Source: CAWKGC01 sp963849005 (GTDB lineage: Bacteria; Pseudomonadota; Gammaproteobacteria; Burkholderiales; Usitatibacteraceae). From it: a stretch of 64,000 nucleotides of DNA. This document shows positions 27,552-36,854 of this stretch, piece by piece (the stretch's first letter is position 1; every line of letters starts with the position of its first letter). The position numbers and the translations under genes are program-made. The notes under the pieces are model-generated. The model saw only the letters and a program-made list of their open reading frames with translations. It had not been told where the DNA came from and made no database searches. The stretch spans positions 1 through 64,000 of the forward strand of contig CAWKGC010000003.1 in assembly GCA_963849005.1 (NCBI GenBank). Direction: 5' to 3'.

Positions 27552-28841
27552 ATGAAGGCATTCACGATCGGCAACGCATTGCGCTCGCTCGCGGCAGGAT
27601 TTGCGCTCGCGGCAATGGGCGCGCTGGCGCAGACCGAAATAACGTTCTACTACCCGGTCGCGGTCGGCGGCCCGATCACCAAGACCATCGACCAGATGTC
27701 GGCGGACTTCGAGAAGGAGAACCCCGGCATCAAGGTGAAGCCGATCTACGCCGGCACCTACCAGGAGACCATCGTCAAGTCGCTCACCGCGCACAAGAGC
27801 GGCACGCCGCCCACCACCGCGATCCTGCTCTCCACCGACATGTTCACGCTGATCGACGAGGACGCGATCGTGCCCTTCGACGACCTCGCCACCTCGGCCG
27901 ACGACAAGGCGTGGATAAAGAGCTTCTTCCCGGCGTTCATGGCCAACAGCCAGACGGGCGGCAAGACCTGGGGCATCCCGTTCCAGCGCTCGACCATCGT
28001 GCTCTACTGGAACAAGGAGCTCTTCAAGGAAGCGGGGCTGGATCCGAACAAGGCGCCTGCGAACTGGAAGGAAATGGTCGAGTACGCGCAGAAGCTCACC
28101 AGGCGCGACGCTTCCGGCAACGCCACGCAATGGGGCGTGCAGGTTCCTTCATCGGGCTTCCCGTACTGGCTCTTCCAGGGCTTCACCACGCCCAACGGCG
28201 TGGAGCTGATGAACGCCGCCGGCACCGAGACCTATTTCGACAAGCCGGAAGTGATCGAGGCGCTCGCCTACTGGGTCGATCTCGGCCGCAAGCACAAAGT
28301 CATGAACACCGGCGTGATCGAGTGGGGCACCACGCCCAAGGACTTCTTCGAGAAGAAGGCCGCGATGATCTGGACCACCACCGGCAACCTCACCAACGTG
28401 AAGAACAACGCCAAGTTCGACTTCGGCGTGGCGATGCTGCCGGCTGCGAAACGGCGCGGCTCGCCCACGGGCGGCGGCAACTTCTACGTCTTCAAGAAGG
28501 CCACGAAGGAACAGCAGGCGGCCGCCGTGAAGTTCGCCAAGTGGATGACCACGCCGGAACGCGCCGCGCAGTGGGGCATGGACACCGGCTACGTCGCGGT
28601 GCGCCCGGATGCCTGGGAAACGGCGCGGATGAAGGAATACGTGAAGGGCTTCCCGGTGGCGGCGGTGGCGCGCGACCAACTGCAGTACTCGGTCGCGGAA
28701 CTTTCCACGCACGACAACCAGCGCGTCACCAAGGCGCTCAACGACGGCCTGCAGGCGGCGCTCACCGGGGCGAAGACGCCCGAGCAGGCGATGAAGGACG
28801 CGCAGGCGGAAGCAACCCGCATCCTGAAATCCGCCAGGTAG
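27552..28841 (+). CDS. CUT1-type extracellular solute-binding protein (UgpB-like)
   Basis: This intact protein has 429 residues and a signal peptide (cleavage near GALAQT). It is a family 1 binding protein with the UgpB-like start TEITFYYPVAVGGPITKTID. A KSGTPPTTAILLSTDMF loop and aromatic ligand-site patches (WGIPFQRSTIVLYWNKELF, TPNGVELMNAAG) follow. It captures the substrate in the periplasm, most likely a sugar, polyol or glycerol-phosphate ester. It starts with AAGGAGGAGAC upstream, the strongest ribosome site in the operon, as expected for a binding protein made in excess. Confidence 0.88.
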   Translation: MKAFTIGNALRSLAAGFALAAMGALAQTEITFYYPVAVGGPITKTIDQMSADFEKENPGIKVKPIYAGTYQETIVKSLTAHKSGTPPTTAILLSTDMFTLIDEDAIVPFDDLATSADDKAWIKSFFPAFMANSQTGGKTWGIPFQRSTIVLYWNKELFKEAGLDPNKAPANWKEMVEYAQKLTRRDASGNATQWGVQVPSSGFPYWLFQGFTTPNGVELMNAAGTETYFDKPEVIEALAYWVDLGRKHKVMNTGVIEWGTTPKDFFEKKAAMIWTTTGNLTNVKNNAKFDFGVAMLPAAKRRGSPTGGGNFYVFKKATKEQQAAAVKFAKWMTTPERAAQWGMDTGYVAVRPDAWETARMKEYVKGFPVAAVARDQLQYSVAELSTHDNQRVTKALNDGLQAALTGAKTPEQAMKDAQAEATRILKSAR

Positions 28842-28848
28842 TCCTGCC

Positions 28849-29724
28849 TTGAAGCGCGGCAGCGCCCACGTCACCGGCTGGCTGCTCCTGCTGCCGGCCG
28901 CGGCGCTGCTCGCGCTGTTCACGCATTTCCCGGTCGCGGCCACGCTCTGGCACAGCTTCTTCGCCACGCCGAAGGGCGGCCGCGCTGCGCCCTTCGTCGG
29001 GCTGGACAACTACCGCGTGATGGTCGCCGACGAGGTGTTCTGGCGCTCGATGGTGAACAACCTGTGGTTCGCGCTCGGCACCATCCCGGTCTCGATCGCG
29101 CTCGCCCTCGTCATGGCGCTGTGGGTGAACGGCAAGATGCGCGGCCGGACGTGGCTGAGGATGGCGTTCTTCACGCCGACCGTGCTGCCGATGATCGCGG
29201 TGGCCAACATCTGGATGTTCTTCTACACGCCGCAATACGGGCTGCTGGAGAAGCTCACCTCGCTCTTCGGCATCGCCAGCCACAACTGGCTGGGCAGCGA
29301 AAGCACCGCGCTCATCTGCGTGATGATCGTCGCGATCTGGAAGGAGGCCGGGTTCTTCATGATCTTCTACCTCGCGGCGCTTCAGCAGATTTCTCCTTCG
29401 CTCGGCGAGGCCGCGGCGCTCGAGGGCGCTTCGCGCGGCTACTATTTCCGCCGCATCGTCTTCCCGCTGCTCATGCCGACCACGCTCTTCGTGCTGGTGA
29501 ACGCGGTGATCAATTCATTCCGGCTGGTGGACCACATCGTCGTCATGACCAAGGGCGGGCCGAACAACGCGACATCGCTGCTGCTCTTCCACATCTACCA
29601 GGTCGGGTTCAATTTCTGGGACAGCGCCTATGCCGCGGCGCTCTCCATGGTGCTGCTCGCGATCCTGGCACTGGTCGCGGTCGGGCAGTTCGTGTTCCTC
29701 GACAAGCGCATCCACTACCAATGA
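28849..29724 (+). CDS. CUT1-type ABC permease 1 (UgpA-like)
   Basis: This intact inner-membrane permease has 291 residues and six helices. The EAA loop that docks on the ATPase reads GEAAALEGASRGYYFRRIVF. It starts at a TTG at 28849, seven bases after the binding protein stop; no ATG lies near. The final codons overlap the next permease ATG (ATGA). The family role is to form half of the transmembrane channel. Confidence 0.87.
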   Translation: MKRGSAHVTGWLLLLPAAALLALFTHFPVAATLWHSFFATPKGGRAAPFVGLDNYRVMVADEVFWRSMVNNLWFALGTIPVSIALALVMALWVNGKMRGRTWLRMAFFTPTVLPMIAVANIWMFFYTPQYGLLEKLTSLFGIASHNWLGSESTALICVMIVAIWKEAGFFMIFYLAALQQISPSLGEAAALEGASRGYYFRRIVFPLLMPTTLFVLVNAVINSFRLVDHIVVMTKGGPNNATSLLLFHIYQVGFNFWDSAYAAALSMVLLAILALVAVGQFVFLDKRIHYQ

Positions 29725-30593
29725 GCGCGGCCTTCTCCCCCACGCGCGCCGAGGCCGCGATCGAGACCGCCGCCGCGTGGCTGCTCGGCGTGCTGTGGAT
29801 CCTGCCGCTCGCCTATGCGGTCTGGACGGCCTTCCATCCTTCCGAGTTCTCGGCGCGCTTCGTGCTCACCGCGCCGCTCACGCTGGAGAATTTCGCCAAG
29901 GCCTGGGACGCCGCGCCGTTCGCGCGCTACTTCTTCAACAGCTTCGCGCTGGTGACGATGGTGCTCGCCGCGCAGCTGGTGCTGTGCACGCTCGCCGCCT
30001 ATGCATTCGCGCGCTTCGAGTTCTGGGGCAAGGAAGCCGCGTTCCTGCTGGTGCTGGTGCAGCTGATGATCATGCCCGACGTGCTGATCGTCGAGAACTA
30101 CACCACCATGGCAAGGCTCGGCATCCTCGACTCGATACCCGCGATCGGGCTGCCTTACATGGCGTCCGCTTTCGGCATCTTCCTGCTGCGCCAGACCTTC
30201 AAGTCGGTGCCGCGCGAGCTCGACGAGGCGGCGCGCGTGGAGGGAGCCAGCCCGCTGCAGGTGCTTGTCAAGGTCTACGTGCCGCTCGCCCGGCCCACCT
30301 ACCTCGCGTTCGGGCTGGTGTCGGTGAGCCACCACTGGAACAACTTCCTCTGGCCGCTGATCGTCACCAACTCGGTGACCTCGCGCCCGGTGACGGTCGG
30401 CCTGCAGGTGTTCTCTTCCGGCGACCAGGGCATCGACTGGTCGATCATCACAGCGGCGACGCTCATGACCTCCGCGCCGCTGCTGATCGGCTTCCTCCTC
30501 TTCCAGCGCCAGTTCGTGCAGTCGCTTCATGCGCGCGGGGATAAAATAATCGGTAACTGGGGTCAGATACGCAATTTGGGGTCAGAGACGTAA
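29721..30593 (+). CDS. CUT1-type ABC permease 2 (UgpE-like), C-terminus altered by a repeat
   Basis: This permease has 290 residues and six helices. The EAA loop is ELDEAARVEGASPLQVLVKV. It starts at the ATG overlapping the previous stop. The family part ends near QSLHARGDK. The last residues, NWGQIRNLGSET, and the stop are encoded by an inserted repeat (GGGGTCAGATACGC, GGGGTCAGAGACGTAA). The same repeat read in the same frame would give GQIRNLGSET wherever it lands. The tail is cytoplasmic and unlikely to abolish function. Confidence 0.87.
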   Translation: MSAAFSPTRAEAAIETAAAWLLGVLWILPLAYAVWTAFHPSEFSARFVLTAPLTLENFAKAWDAAPFARYFFNSFALVTMVLAAQLVLCTLAAYAFARFEFWGKEAAFLLVLVQLMIMPDVLIVENYTTMARLGILDSIPAIGLPYMASAFGIFLLRQTFKSVPRELDEAARVEGASPLQVLVKVYVPLARPTYLAFGLVSVSHHWNNFLWPLIVTNSVTSRPVTVGLQVFSSGDQGIDWSIITAATLMTSAPLLIGFLLFQRQFVQSLHARGDKIIGNWGQIRNLGSET

Positions 30594-30654
30594 TACTCGC
30601 GCCGGATTCCAGTACGCCGGAATGACGACGAGTATTGCGTCTCTGACCCCAATT
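30555..30654. repeat. Composite palindromic element with nested ATTCC/GGAAT hairpin
   Basis: Two left arms (GGGGTCAGATACGCAAT and GGGGTCAGAGACGTAATA, 30555-30595) face one right arm (AGTATTGCGTCTCTGACCCC, 30631-30650, plus AATT). The centre holds a second palindrome, CCGGATTCC and GGAATGACG, of the type found at 9.4 kb. The remaining bases to the HPr gene (30655-30886) show only the hairpin listed next. Confidence 0.85.
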
Positions 30655-30770
30655 GCGTGATCGCCGCGCCCCCGACAGAAATATTGAACTGGCGGCCTTG
30701 CTTCGCGGTCATGAGGATTCCTGCCCGCGCTTTGTCGTTTCCGCAGATCAAGCACGCGGCAGAGAAGCGA

Positions 30771-30797
30771 TCCCTTGTCGGTTGATCCCGACAGGGA
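30771..30797 (+). promoter_or_regulatory. Leader hairpin upstream of HPr
   Basis: TCCCTTGTCGG and CCGACAGGGA pair with a single bulged T around a 6-base loop, about 90 bp before the HPr start. There is no T tract, so it is not a simple terminator. It may be a leader structure or an operator. Confidence 0.3.
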
Positions 30798-30886
30798 ACT
30801 CGGTTGCAACAATTTTGCAGGCGCCGCCGTGCGTCCATGATCGATCCGGACGCACGCTTCAATCATCCATCGCAAGGAGGCTCAGC

Positions 30887-31153
30887 ATGCAAAAGCGTGA
30901 AATTGTCATCACCAACCGACTGGGAATGCACGCGCGCGCCGTGGCCAAGCTCGTCGCGCTGTCTTCCAAATTCGCGTCGCAAGTGGTGCTCGTCGCCAAC
31001 GGGCGGCGCGCCGATGCACGCCACTTCATCGCCGTCCTCCTGCTTGCCGCGAGCATGGGCACCGCAGTGACGATCCGGACCGAAGGGCCCGACGAAGCCG
31101 AGGCGATGAGGGCGGTGACCCGTCTCATCAGCAACGGATTCGGCGAAACGTAG
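30887..31153 (+). CDS. HPr-family phosphocarrier protein
   Basis: This 88-residue protein has an open-faced beta-sandwich fold. The phosphorylated histidine lies in NRLGMHARAVAKL and a C-terminal helix follows. AAGGAGG lies seven bases before the ATG. The loop that carries the regulatory serine in classical HPr (KSIM) reads ADARHFIAVLLLAA here, so that serine is missing. No enzyme I, EIIA or HPr kinase gene is nearby, so this is a solitary paralogue. Its phospho-partner must be elsewhere. Confidence 0.85.
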   Translation: MQKREIVITNRLGMHARAVAKLVALSSKFASQVVLVANGRRADARHFIAVLLLAASMGTAVTIRTEGPDEAEAMRAVTRLISNGFGET

Positions 31154-31300
31154 AAGCGCCTGTCCCCGCCTTTCGTCGGGCTCTTCCGTATCGCCGCGAG
31201 CCGGCGAAGACCCTCGTCATGCTTGGGGCAGCGACTCGAGAGCGCGGCAGGGAAGCGGCAGGGCAAGTGTGGCCGGAAATTTCGGTAAGATGATTGCGGT

Positions 31301-31403
31301 AATCGGGGTCGGGGACGCAATACTTTCTTCGTCATTCCGGGTTCGACCCGGAATCCAGAAGTATTACGTCTCTGACCCCAAATTGCGTCTCTGACCCCAA
31401 TTG
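31301..31403. repeat. Composite palindromic element, second nested copy
   Basis: The left arm GGGGTCGGGGACGCAATACT (31305-31324) is slightly degraded. The centre CATTCCGGGTTCGACCCGGAAT is itself a palindrome (31333-31354). Two right arms, AGTATTACGTCTCTGACCCC (31360-31379) and ATTGCGTCTCTGACCCCAAT (31382-31401), follow. It mirrors the composite near 30.6 kb, with the doubled arm on the other side. Together these two elements bracket the HPr gene. Confidence 0.85.
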
Positions 31404-31411
31404 TCCGACAC

Positions 31412-32266
31412 ATGAAACTCGTCACCTTCAACATGCAGTGGGGCCTCGGCGTCGATGGCCGCGTGGACCTGCCGCGCATCGTCGAGGCCGCCAGGGCGAT
31501 GGCCGACTTCGACGTGCTGTGCCTGCAGGAGGTCGCCGACAACTATCCGGCGCTCAAGGGCAACACCGACATGAACCAGTTCGCCTCGCTTGCGGCACTG
31601 CTGCCCGGCTTCACCGCGATCGAGGGAATCGGCGTCGATGTGCAGGGCGAGGGCCGCCGCAAGCGCTTCGGCAACATGATCCTCACGCGGCTGCCGGTGC
31701 TCTCGGTGCGCCGGCACCTGCTTCCGTGGCCGGCGGACCCGGCCGTGAGCTCGATGCCGCGCGTGGCGATCGAAGCGACCCTCGGCCTGCCCATGGGGCC
31801 GGTGCGGGTCACCACGACGCACCTGGAGTACTACTCCGCGAGGCAGCGCAACGCGCAGGCAGGCCGCCTGCACGCGTTGCATGACGAGGCGTGCGCACGC
31901 GCCCTGCGGCCCGGCCCCGCCACGAACGAAGGCGGCCCCTTCGACGCGACGCCGCAGACGGCCTCTGCCATCCTCACCGCGGACTTCAATTTCCCGCCCG
32001 AGGATCCCGCGCACGATGCCCTCATGGCGCCGCTCGCCAGCGACGGCCCCGCCTATCGCGACGCGTGGCAGCTGGCAAATCCGCGCAAGCCGCATCCGCC
32101 GACCTTCTGCGTGCACGACCGCACCTGGCGCGACGAGCCGTACTGCTGCGATTTCATCTATGTGAGCGAGGACCTCGCCAGGCAGGTGCGCGCCGTCGAG
32201 GTCGACACCGGCACGCAGGCCTCCGACCACCAGCCGGTGCTGCTGCACCTCGACGACCGGCGCTAG
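31412..32266 (+). CDS. Endonuclease/exonuclease/phosphatase (EEP) family protein
   Basis: This intact 284-residue protein is a magnesium-dependent phosphoesterase of the DNase I/sphingomyelinase fold. Catalytic landmarks in order are TFNMQWG, LQEV (metal-binding glutamate), TTHLEYYS (histidine), ILTADFNFP (aspartate/asparagine) and QASDHQPVLL (final Asp-His). There is no signal peptide, so it is probably cytoplasmic. The substrate (DNA, phospholipid or small phosphodiester) is not evident. The start lies only 8 bases after a repeat arm, so its promoter probably overlaps the repeat. Confidence 0.85.
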   Translation: MKLVTFNMQWGLGVDGRVDLPRIVEAARAMADFDVLCLQEVADNYPALKGNTDMNQFASLAALLPGFTAIEGIGVDVQGEGRRKRFGNMILTRLPVLSVRRHLLPWPADPAVSSMPRVAIEATLGLPMGPVRVTTTHLEYYSARQRNAQAGRLHALHDEACARALRPGPATNEGGPFDATPQTASAILTADFNFPPEDPAHDALMAPLASDGPAYRDAWQLANPRKPHPPTFCVHDRTWRDEPYCCDFIYVSEDLARQVRAVEVDTGTQASDHQPVLLHLDDRR

Positions 32267-32276
32267 GCCGCAGCGC

Positions 32277-32873
32277 TCAGCGGATCAGGCCGGGCACCAG
32301 GTCGCCCCAGCCCTGCAGCGGGCCCAGCGGTTGCTTGTTCGTCTCGGTTTCGTGGACGATCGGCTGCCCGCCATAGAGCGTGAACACGACCCGGTCGTCG
32401 ACCAGCAGGATGAGCGCGTTGAAGCTCCATCCGGTCGTCTCGACCACGCGCACGAAGTTCAGCGAATCGAGCCAGAAGTTGCCGATGCGGTCGTGCTTGG
32501 TGTCGAGCACCGAAATGGAATAGCCGCGGCAGCCCTTGCCGGAGGTGAGGCATTCGCGCAGGCCGGGATCGAGCTTGTCCTGCCCGATCGAGCCGGTGAT
32601 GGGAAAGCGCAGGACGATGTCGGAAAACGTGAGCAGCTTGACGTTTGCGCTCAGGAAAGGATCGATGCCCTGCACGCGCAAGTCCGCCGCGGTGGTCCGG
32701 TACGGCTCGATGCGCTCGATCGCCGCCTTGGCCTCGTCGAAGCTTTTCCAGGGGCTGGTGACCTCGGTCTCGGCCTTGGGCAGCAGTTCGACGCAGCCGC
32801 ACAGCAGGCACGCTGCGGCAAGCGCCGCCAAAGCCGGGCGGAAACCGGAGTCGCTATGCGTCGGGGCTCGCAT
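32277..32873 (-). CDS. Lipoprotein of unknown function
   Basis: The product is about 198 residues from the ATG at 32873; an ATG 21 bases upstream is also possible. A signal sequence ends in the lipobox LLCGC, so the protein is lipid-anchored. The mature part starts ELLPKAETEVTSPWKSFDEA and contains a cysteine pair in RECLTSGKGCRG. I do not recognise a named domain; similar proteins are often annotated only as putative lipoproteins. It converges with the EEP gene. Confidence 0.7.
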   Translation of the reverse strand: MRAPTHSDSGFRPALAALAAACLLCGCVELLPKAETEVTSPWKSFDEAKAAIERIEPYRTTAADLRVQGIDPFLSANVKLLTFSDIVLRFPITGSIGQDKLDPGLRECLTSGKGCRGYSISVLDTKHDRIGNFWLDSLNFVRVVETTGWSFNALILLVDDRVVFTLYGGQPIVHETETNKQPLGPLQGWGDLVPGLIR

Positions 32874-33045
32874 GGTCGTCTTTCGATATTTCAAGGATGA
32901 ACGCCGCCCGGAACTGCCATTTGATGGCGATCAACGCCTCGGCGTGCCGGAGGCGAAACTTCCCGAAATCCGCGAACTGTGCAAAGCTCGACGCGCGCCT
33001 TCCGGCTCGGGGCGCACCAATGCCGCCCGGCGAAAGGCAAGAAGC

Positions 33046-33709
33046 ATGTCCACGAAATCGTTCGGTCTCCCCGAGCCCGTCTACCGATACCTCCTCGCCA
33101 ACTCCGTCCGCGACACGCCGCTGCTGCGCGAGTTGCGCGAAATCACCGCCACGCTGCCGATGGCGCGCATGCAGATCTCGCCCGAGCAGGGGCAGTTCAT
33201 GGCGTTGCTGGTGAAACTGATCGGCGCCCGGCGGTGCATCGAAGTCGGCGTCTTCACTGGCTACAGTTCGCTCAGCGTGGCGCAGGCACTGCCCGCCGAC
33301 GGCCGCATCGTCGCTTGCGACGTGAACGAGGAATGGTCGGCGATCGCGAGGCGCTTCTGGGAAAAAGGCGGCGTCGCCGGGAAGATCACCCTGCATCTCG
33401 CGCCTGCCACCGACACGCTCGACAAGCTGCTGGCGGGCGGCGAGGCGGGGAAATACGACTTCGCCTTCATCGACGCGGACAAGTCCAATTACCGCGCCTA
33501 TTACGAGCGCTGCCTGTCGCTGGTCCGCGCAGGGCGGGCTGGTGGCGATCGACAACACGCTCTGGTCGGGCAGCGTCGCCGACCCCGAGGTCAACGACGC
33601 CGACACGCGCGCGATCCGCGAGCTGAATGCCTTCCTGCACACCGATTCGCGGGTCGAACTGTCGATGCTGCCGGTGGGCGACGGGCTGACGCTGGCGTTG
33701 AAGCGCTAG
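33046..33709 (+). CDS. Class I SAM O-methyltransferase, COMT-like (one frameshift)
   Basis: This is a predicted magnesium-dependent O-methyltransferase of the caffeoyl-CoA/catechol O-methyltransferase type, about 220 residues. Motif I is CIEVGVFTGYSSLSVA. The metal/SAM region is DFAFIDADKSNY, and the later metal-site part is VAIDNTLWSG. An extra G in GCAGGGCGGG near 33533 breaks the frame just before VAIDN, and the second frame runs to the end ALKR. The acceptor is unknown; many bacterial members act on small phenolics. It precedes the aminotransferase by 59 bases and may or may not belong to that cluster. Confidence 0.82.
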
Positions 33710-33768
33710 CGCGGCGTGATCCCGGCGCGCATTTCGGGTAAGGTTCCCGCAACAGGAGGAGGCCAGGC

Positions 33769-35121
33769 ATGGGCGCGCAAAAGGACGAGGCGGCGAACTT
33801 TCGGCAGAACCTGATCCGCTACGGGGGCGACGTCTATCCGGCGATCGTCGAAAAGGCGCAGGGCTGCTACGTCTGGGACGCCACCGGGAAGAAGGTCCTC
33901 GACTTCACTTCGGGACAGATGTGCGCGACCGTCGGCCACAACCATCCCAACATCGTCGCCGCGATCAGGAAGAGCTGCGACACCGCGCTGCACCTGTTCT
34001 CGGGGATGATCCCGCGCAGCGTCGTCGCAGCTCGCCGAGGCGCTCGCCCGCATCGCGCCCAAGCCGCTGCGCAAGTCGCTCATGCCTGAGCACGGGCAGC
34101 GAAAGCAACGAGGCGGCGATCAAGATGGCCAAGCTCTACACCGGCGGCTTCGAGGTGATCGGCCTCGGCGGGTCGTGGCACGGCGTCACCGGCAATGCCG
34201 GCTCGGTCTCGTTCGCGAGCGACCGCAAGGGCTACGGGCCGGGCATGCCGGGCACCTTCGCGATCCCGGAGCCCAACGCCTATCGCTGCCCGGTCCGGCA
34301 CTGCCGCGACAAGTGCGACCGCACCTGCATGAAGATCGGCTTCGAGATGTTCGACATGCAGTCGGCCGGCGCGCCGGCGGCGATCATCGCCGAGCCGGTG
34401 ATCAGCGCGGGCGGCGTCATCGTGCCGCCGGAGGGCTACTTCGACGCGCTGAAGGCGGAAGCGCGCAAGCGCGGCATGCTGCTGATCTTCGACGAGGCGC
34501 AGACCGCGTTCGGCCGCCTCGGCCACTGGTTCGCCGCCGCGCACCTCGGCGTGACGCCGGACATCCTGACCGTCTCCAAGACGCTGGGCGGCGGCCTGCC
34601 GCTCGCCGGCGTCATCACCAGCGACGAGATCGAGGAAAAGTGCCACCAGCGCGGCTTCTCGTTCTACACCTCGCACGTGTCCGACCCGCTGCCCTCGAGC
34701 GTGGGCCTGGCCGTGCTCGAGACCATCGAGCAGGAAAAGCTGCTCGAGCGCAGCCGCGACATGGGGGCCTATCTCGCCGCCGGCTCGGCGAGCTGCAGGG
34801 CCGCCACGAGGAGATCGGCGACGTGCGCGGCATGGGCCTGCTGCAGGGGAATCGAGCTCGTCAAGGACCGCGAGACGCGCGAGCCGCACCACGAGCTCGG
34901 GTGCGCTCACCACGCAGCGCTGCCTGGAACTGGGGCTGAGCATGAACATCCGCCGCCGTCCCGAACGCGGCTCGGTGTGGCGCATCGCGCCGCCGCTGAC
35001 GGTGACGACCGAGGACATCGACCTTGCCATGACCATTTTCGACCAGGCGCTGGCCGAGGCGCGGGACACGCTCTCGCGGCGGTCGCCGGCGGCGAAGATG
35101 CCAGGACAGCAGGCGGCCTGA
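33769..35121 (+). CDS. 2,2-Dialkylglycine-decarboxylase-like class III aminotransferase (five frameshifts)
   Basis: This PLP enzyme of about 450 residues probably decarboxylates a disubstituted glycine and passes the amino group to pyruvate. Its sequence follows the dialkylglycine decarboxylase pattern closely: RYGGD near the N-terminus, FTSGQM, LFSGM, SWHG, DEAQT, LTVSKTLGGGLP (PLP lysine), HVSDPLP and RIAPPLT. The glutamine after FTSG, the SWHG tryptophan and the RIAPPLT arginine are the residues tied to decarboxylation specificity and carboxylate binding in the studied enzyme. An inserted C-x4-C-x3-C-x3-C loop is distinctive. Indels near 34027, 34085, 34788, 34848 and 34902 break the gene, and each repairs to the family sequence. 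Confidence 0.8.
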
Positions 35122-35212
35122 GTGCCCGCGGGCGTTGACGCCCGCAGGCTTACGGGGCATTGTAGGCGGCGCTTCACCGCGCCAATCCCTTACAAAAAGC
35201 GAGGACAAGAGC

Positions 35213-36020
35213 ATGTTCAAGAGATACTTTTCGATCGTGGCGTCCGGACTGCTGCTCGGCGCGTTCGGCGCCACCGTGGCGAGCGCGGATGTCCTGGACG
35301 ACATCAAGAAAAAAGGCGTGCTCACGGTGGGCACCAAGGCGGACTACCGGCCGTTCGGCTTCCTCGACTCCTCGGGCAAGATCGTCGGGCTGGAAGCCGA
35401 CCTCGCCGCCGACGTCGCGAAGCGCCTCGGCGTCAAGCTCGAGCTGCGTGCCGGTGGTCGCATCCAACCGCATCCAGTTCCTGCAGCAGGGCAAGATCGA
35501 CCTGATGATCGCGACGATGAGCGACACGCCGGAGCGGCGCAAGATCGTCGACATCATCGACCCCAGCTACTACGCGTCCGGCCTGAACGTGATGGCGCTG
35601 AAGACGCAGCGCCTGACGAGCTGGGACATGCTGCGCGGCAAGAAGGTCTGCCTGATCCAGGGCGCGTTCTACAACAAGGAGCTGCAGGAGAAGTACGGCG
35701 TCGAGGGCGTGGCTTTCCCGGGGACGGCGGAGGCCTATGCCGCGCTCAAGAACGGCAACTGCATCGCCTTCGCCTATGACGACACCGCGCTCGTGGGCGA
35801 AATCCTGAAGCCCGACTGGAGCGCCTACGAATTGCCGCTCGACTCCATCCTCGTGGTGCCATGGGGCCTCGCGGTCAAGCAGGGCGAGAAGGCGTTCGCC
35901 GACTTCATGTCGAAGACCGTCGCCGACTGGCACAAGACCGGCTTCATCCAGCAGCTCGAGAAGAAGTGGGAGATCAAGCCCACCAAGTTCGCCGAGGAAA
36001 TGCGGGCCAAGCAGAAGTAA
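35213..36020 (+). CDS. Polar amino-acid ABC substrate-binding protein (one frameshift)
   Basis: This family 3 periplasmic binding protein has about 268 residues. A signal peptide (cleavage near ASADV) is followed by the typical start LTVGTKADYRPFGFLD. Ligand-site residues are in MIATMSDTPERR, where the arginine usually grips the amino-acid carboxylate, and in the later FAYDDTAL. An extra base near 35447 splits it, and the second frame continues VPVVASNRIQFLQQGKID. It is the first of four importer genes that lead directly into the sarcosine-oxidase-like subunits, so its ligand is probably their substrate. Confidence 0.83.
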
Positions 36021-36107
36021 CGGCCGCGGCAGGAGCGGCCACGCGAACAGGGCGGCGAAGGCCGGCCGCCTCGCGTGGCGGCTTCCGCCGGCTGACAGGG
36101 GCGGCCG

Positions 36108-36854
36108 ATGGAGTCATTCTGGGAATGGTTTCGCTGGTTGCACGGCGCGACCGGCATCAACCTCACGATCTTCTACGATCCGTTCGATCGCGGCCGCTTC
36201 GCCAACGGGTTCCTGACGACCGTCCGGCTGTCGGCGGCATGCATCGTGCTGAGCCTGTCGTCATCGGCGTCGCCGGCGCCTGGCTGCAGGGCTCGCGGCT
36301 GCGCGTCACGCGCAAGGTCGTCTACTGGTACATCCAGTTCTTCCGCAACACCCCGCCGCTGGTCCAGCTGTATTTCTTCTATTTCGGCGTCGGCAGCCTG
36401 CTGAAGAGCGTCGACGCCTCCGGCGCCACGATCCCATGATCAGCAACGTGACGCTGGGCGATCCTGTCGCTGTCGTTCTTCGCCGGCGCCTTCAACGTCG
36501 AGATCTTCCGCTCCGGCATCGAGGCGGTGCCCCGGACGACGGTCGAGGCGGCGGAATCGCTCGGCTTCAGCCGCTTGCGCATCTACGCCCTCATCGTCCT
36601 GCCGCTGGCGTTCCGCATCTGCCTGCCCGCGCTCAACAACAACCTCGTGAACCTGGTCAAGACGACCACGCTCGCCTACGCGATCGCGGTGCCCGAGATG
36701 CTCTACGTGTCCAGCCAGATCTGGTCCGACGAGCTCAACGTGCCGGTGATGATGAACGTGCTGCTGGTGTGCTACATCGGGCTGGTGGGCTGCCTCGTCT
36801 GGGCCATGCACCGCTGGGAGCGCGCGATCAAGCGTGCCGGGGTTCGGCATATGA
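36108..36854 (+). CDS. Amino-acid ABC permease 1, HisM/GlnP type (several frameshifts)
   Basis: This inner-membrane permease of about 248 residues reads across three frames. Pieces are FWEWFRWLHGATGINLTIF and NGFLTTVRLS, then WYIQFFRNTPPLVQLYFFYF, then the EAA loop RTTVEAAESLGFSRLRIYAL. Indels are near 36259, 36436, 36463 and 36838. With the last one repaired it ends GFGI with TGA overlapping the next ATG (ATGA at 36851-36854), typical of permease pairs. This explains why the downstream frame appears fused to the ATPase. Confidence 0.75.
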
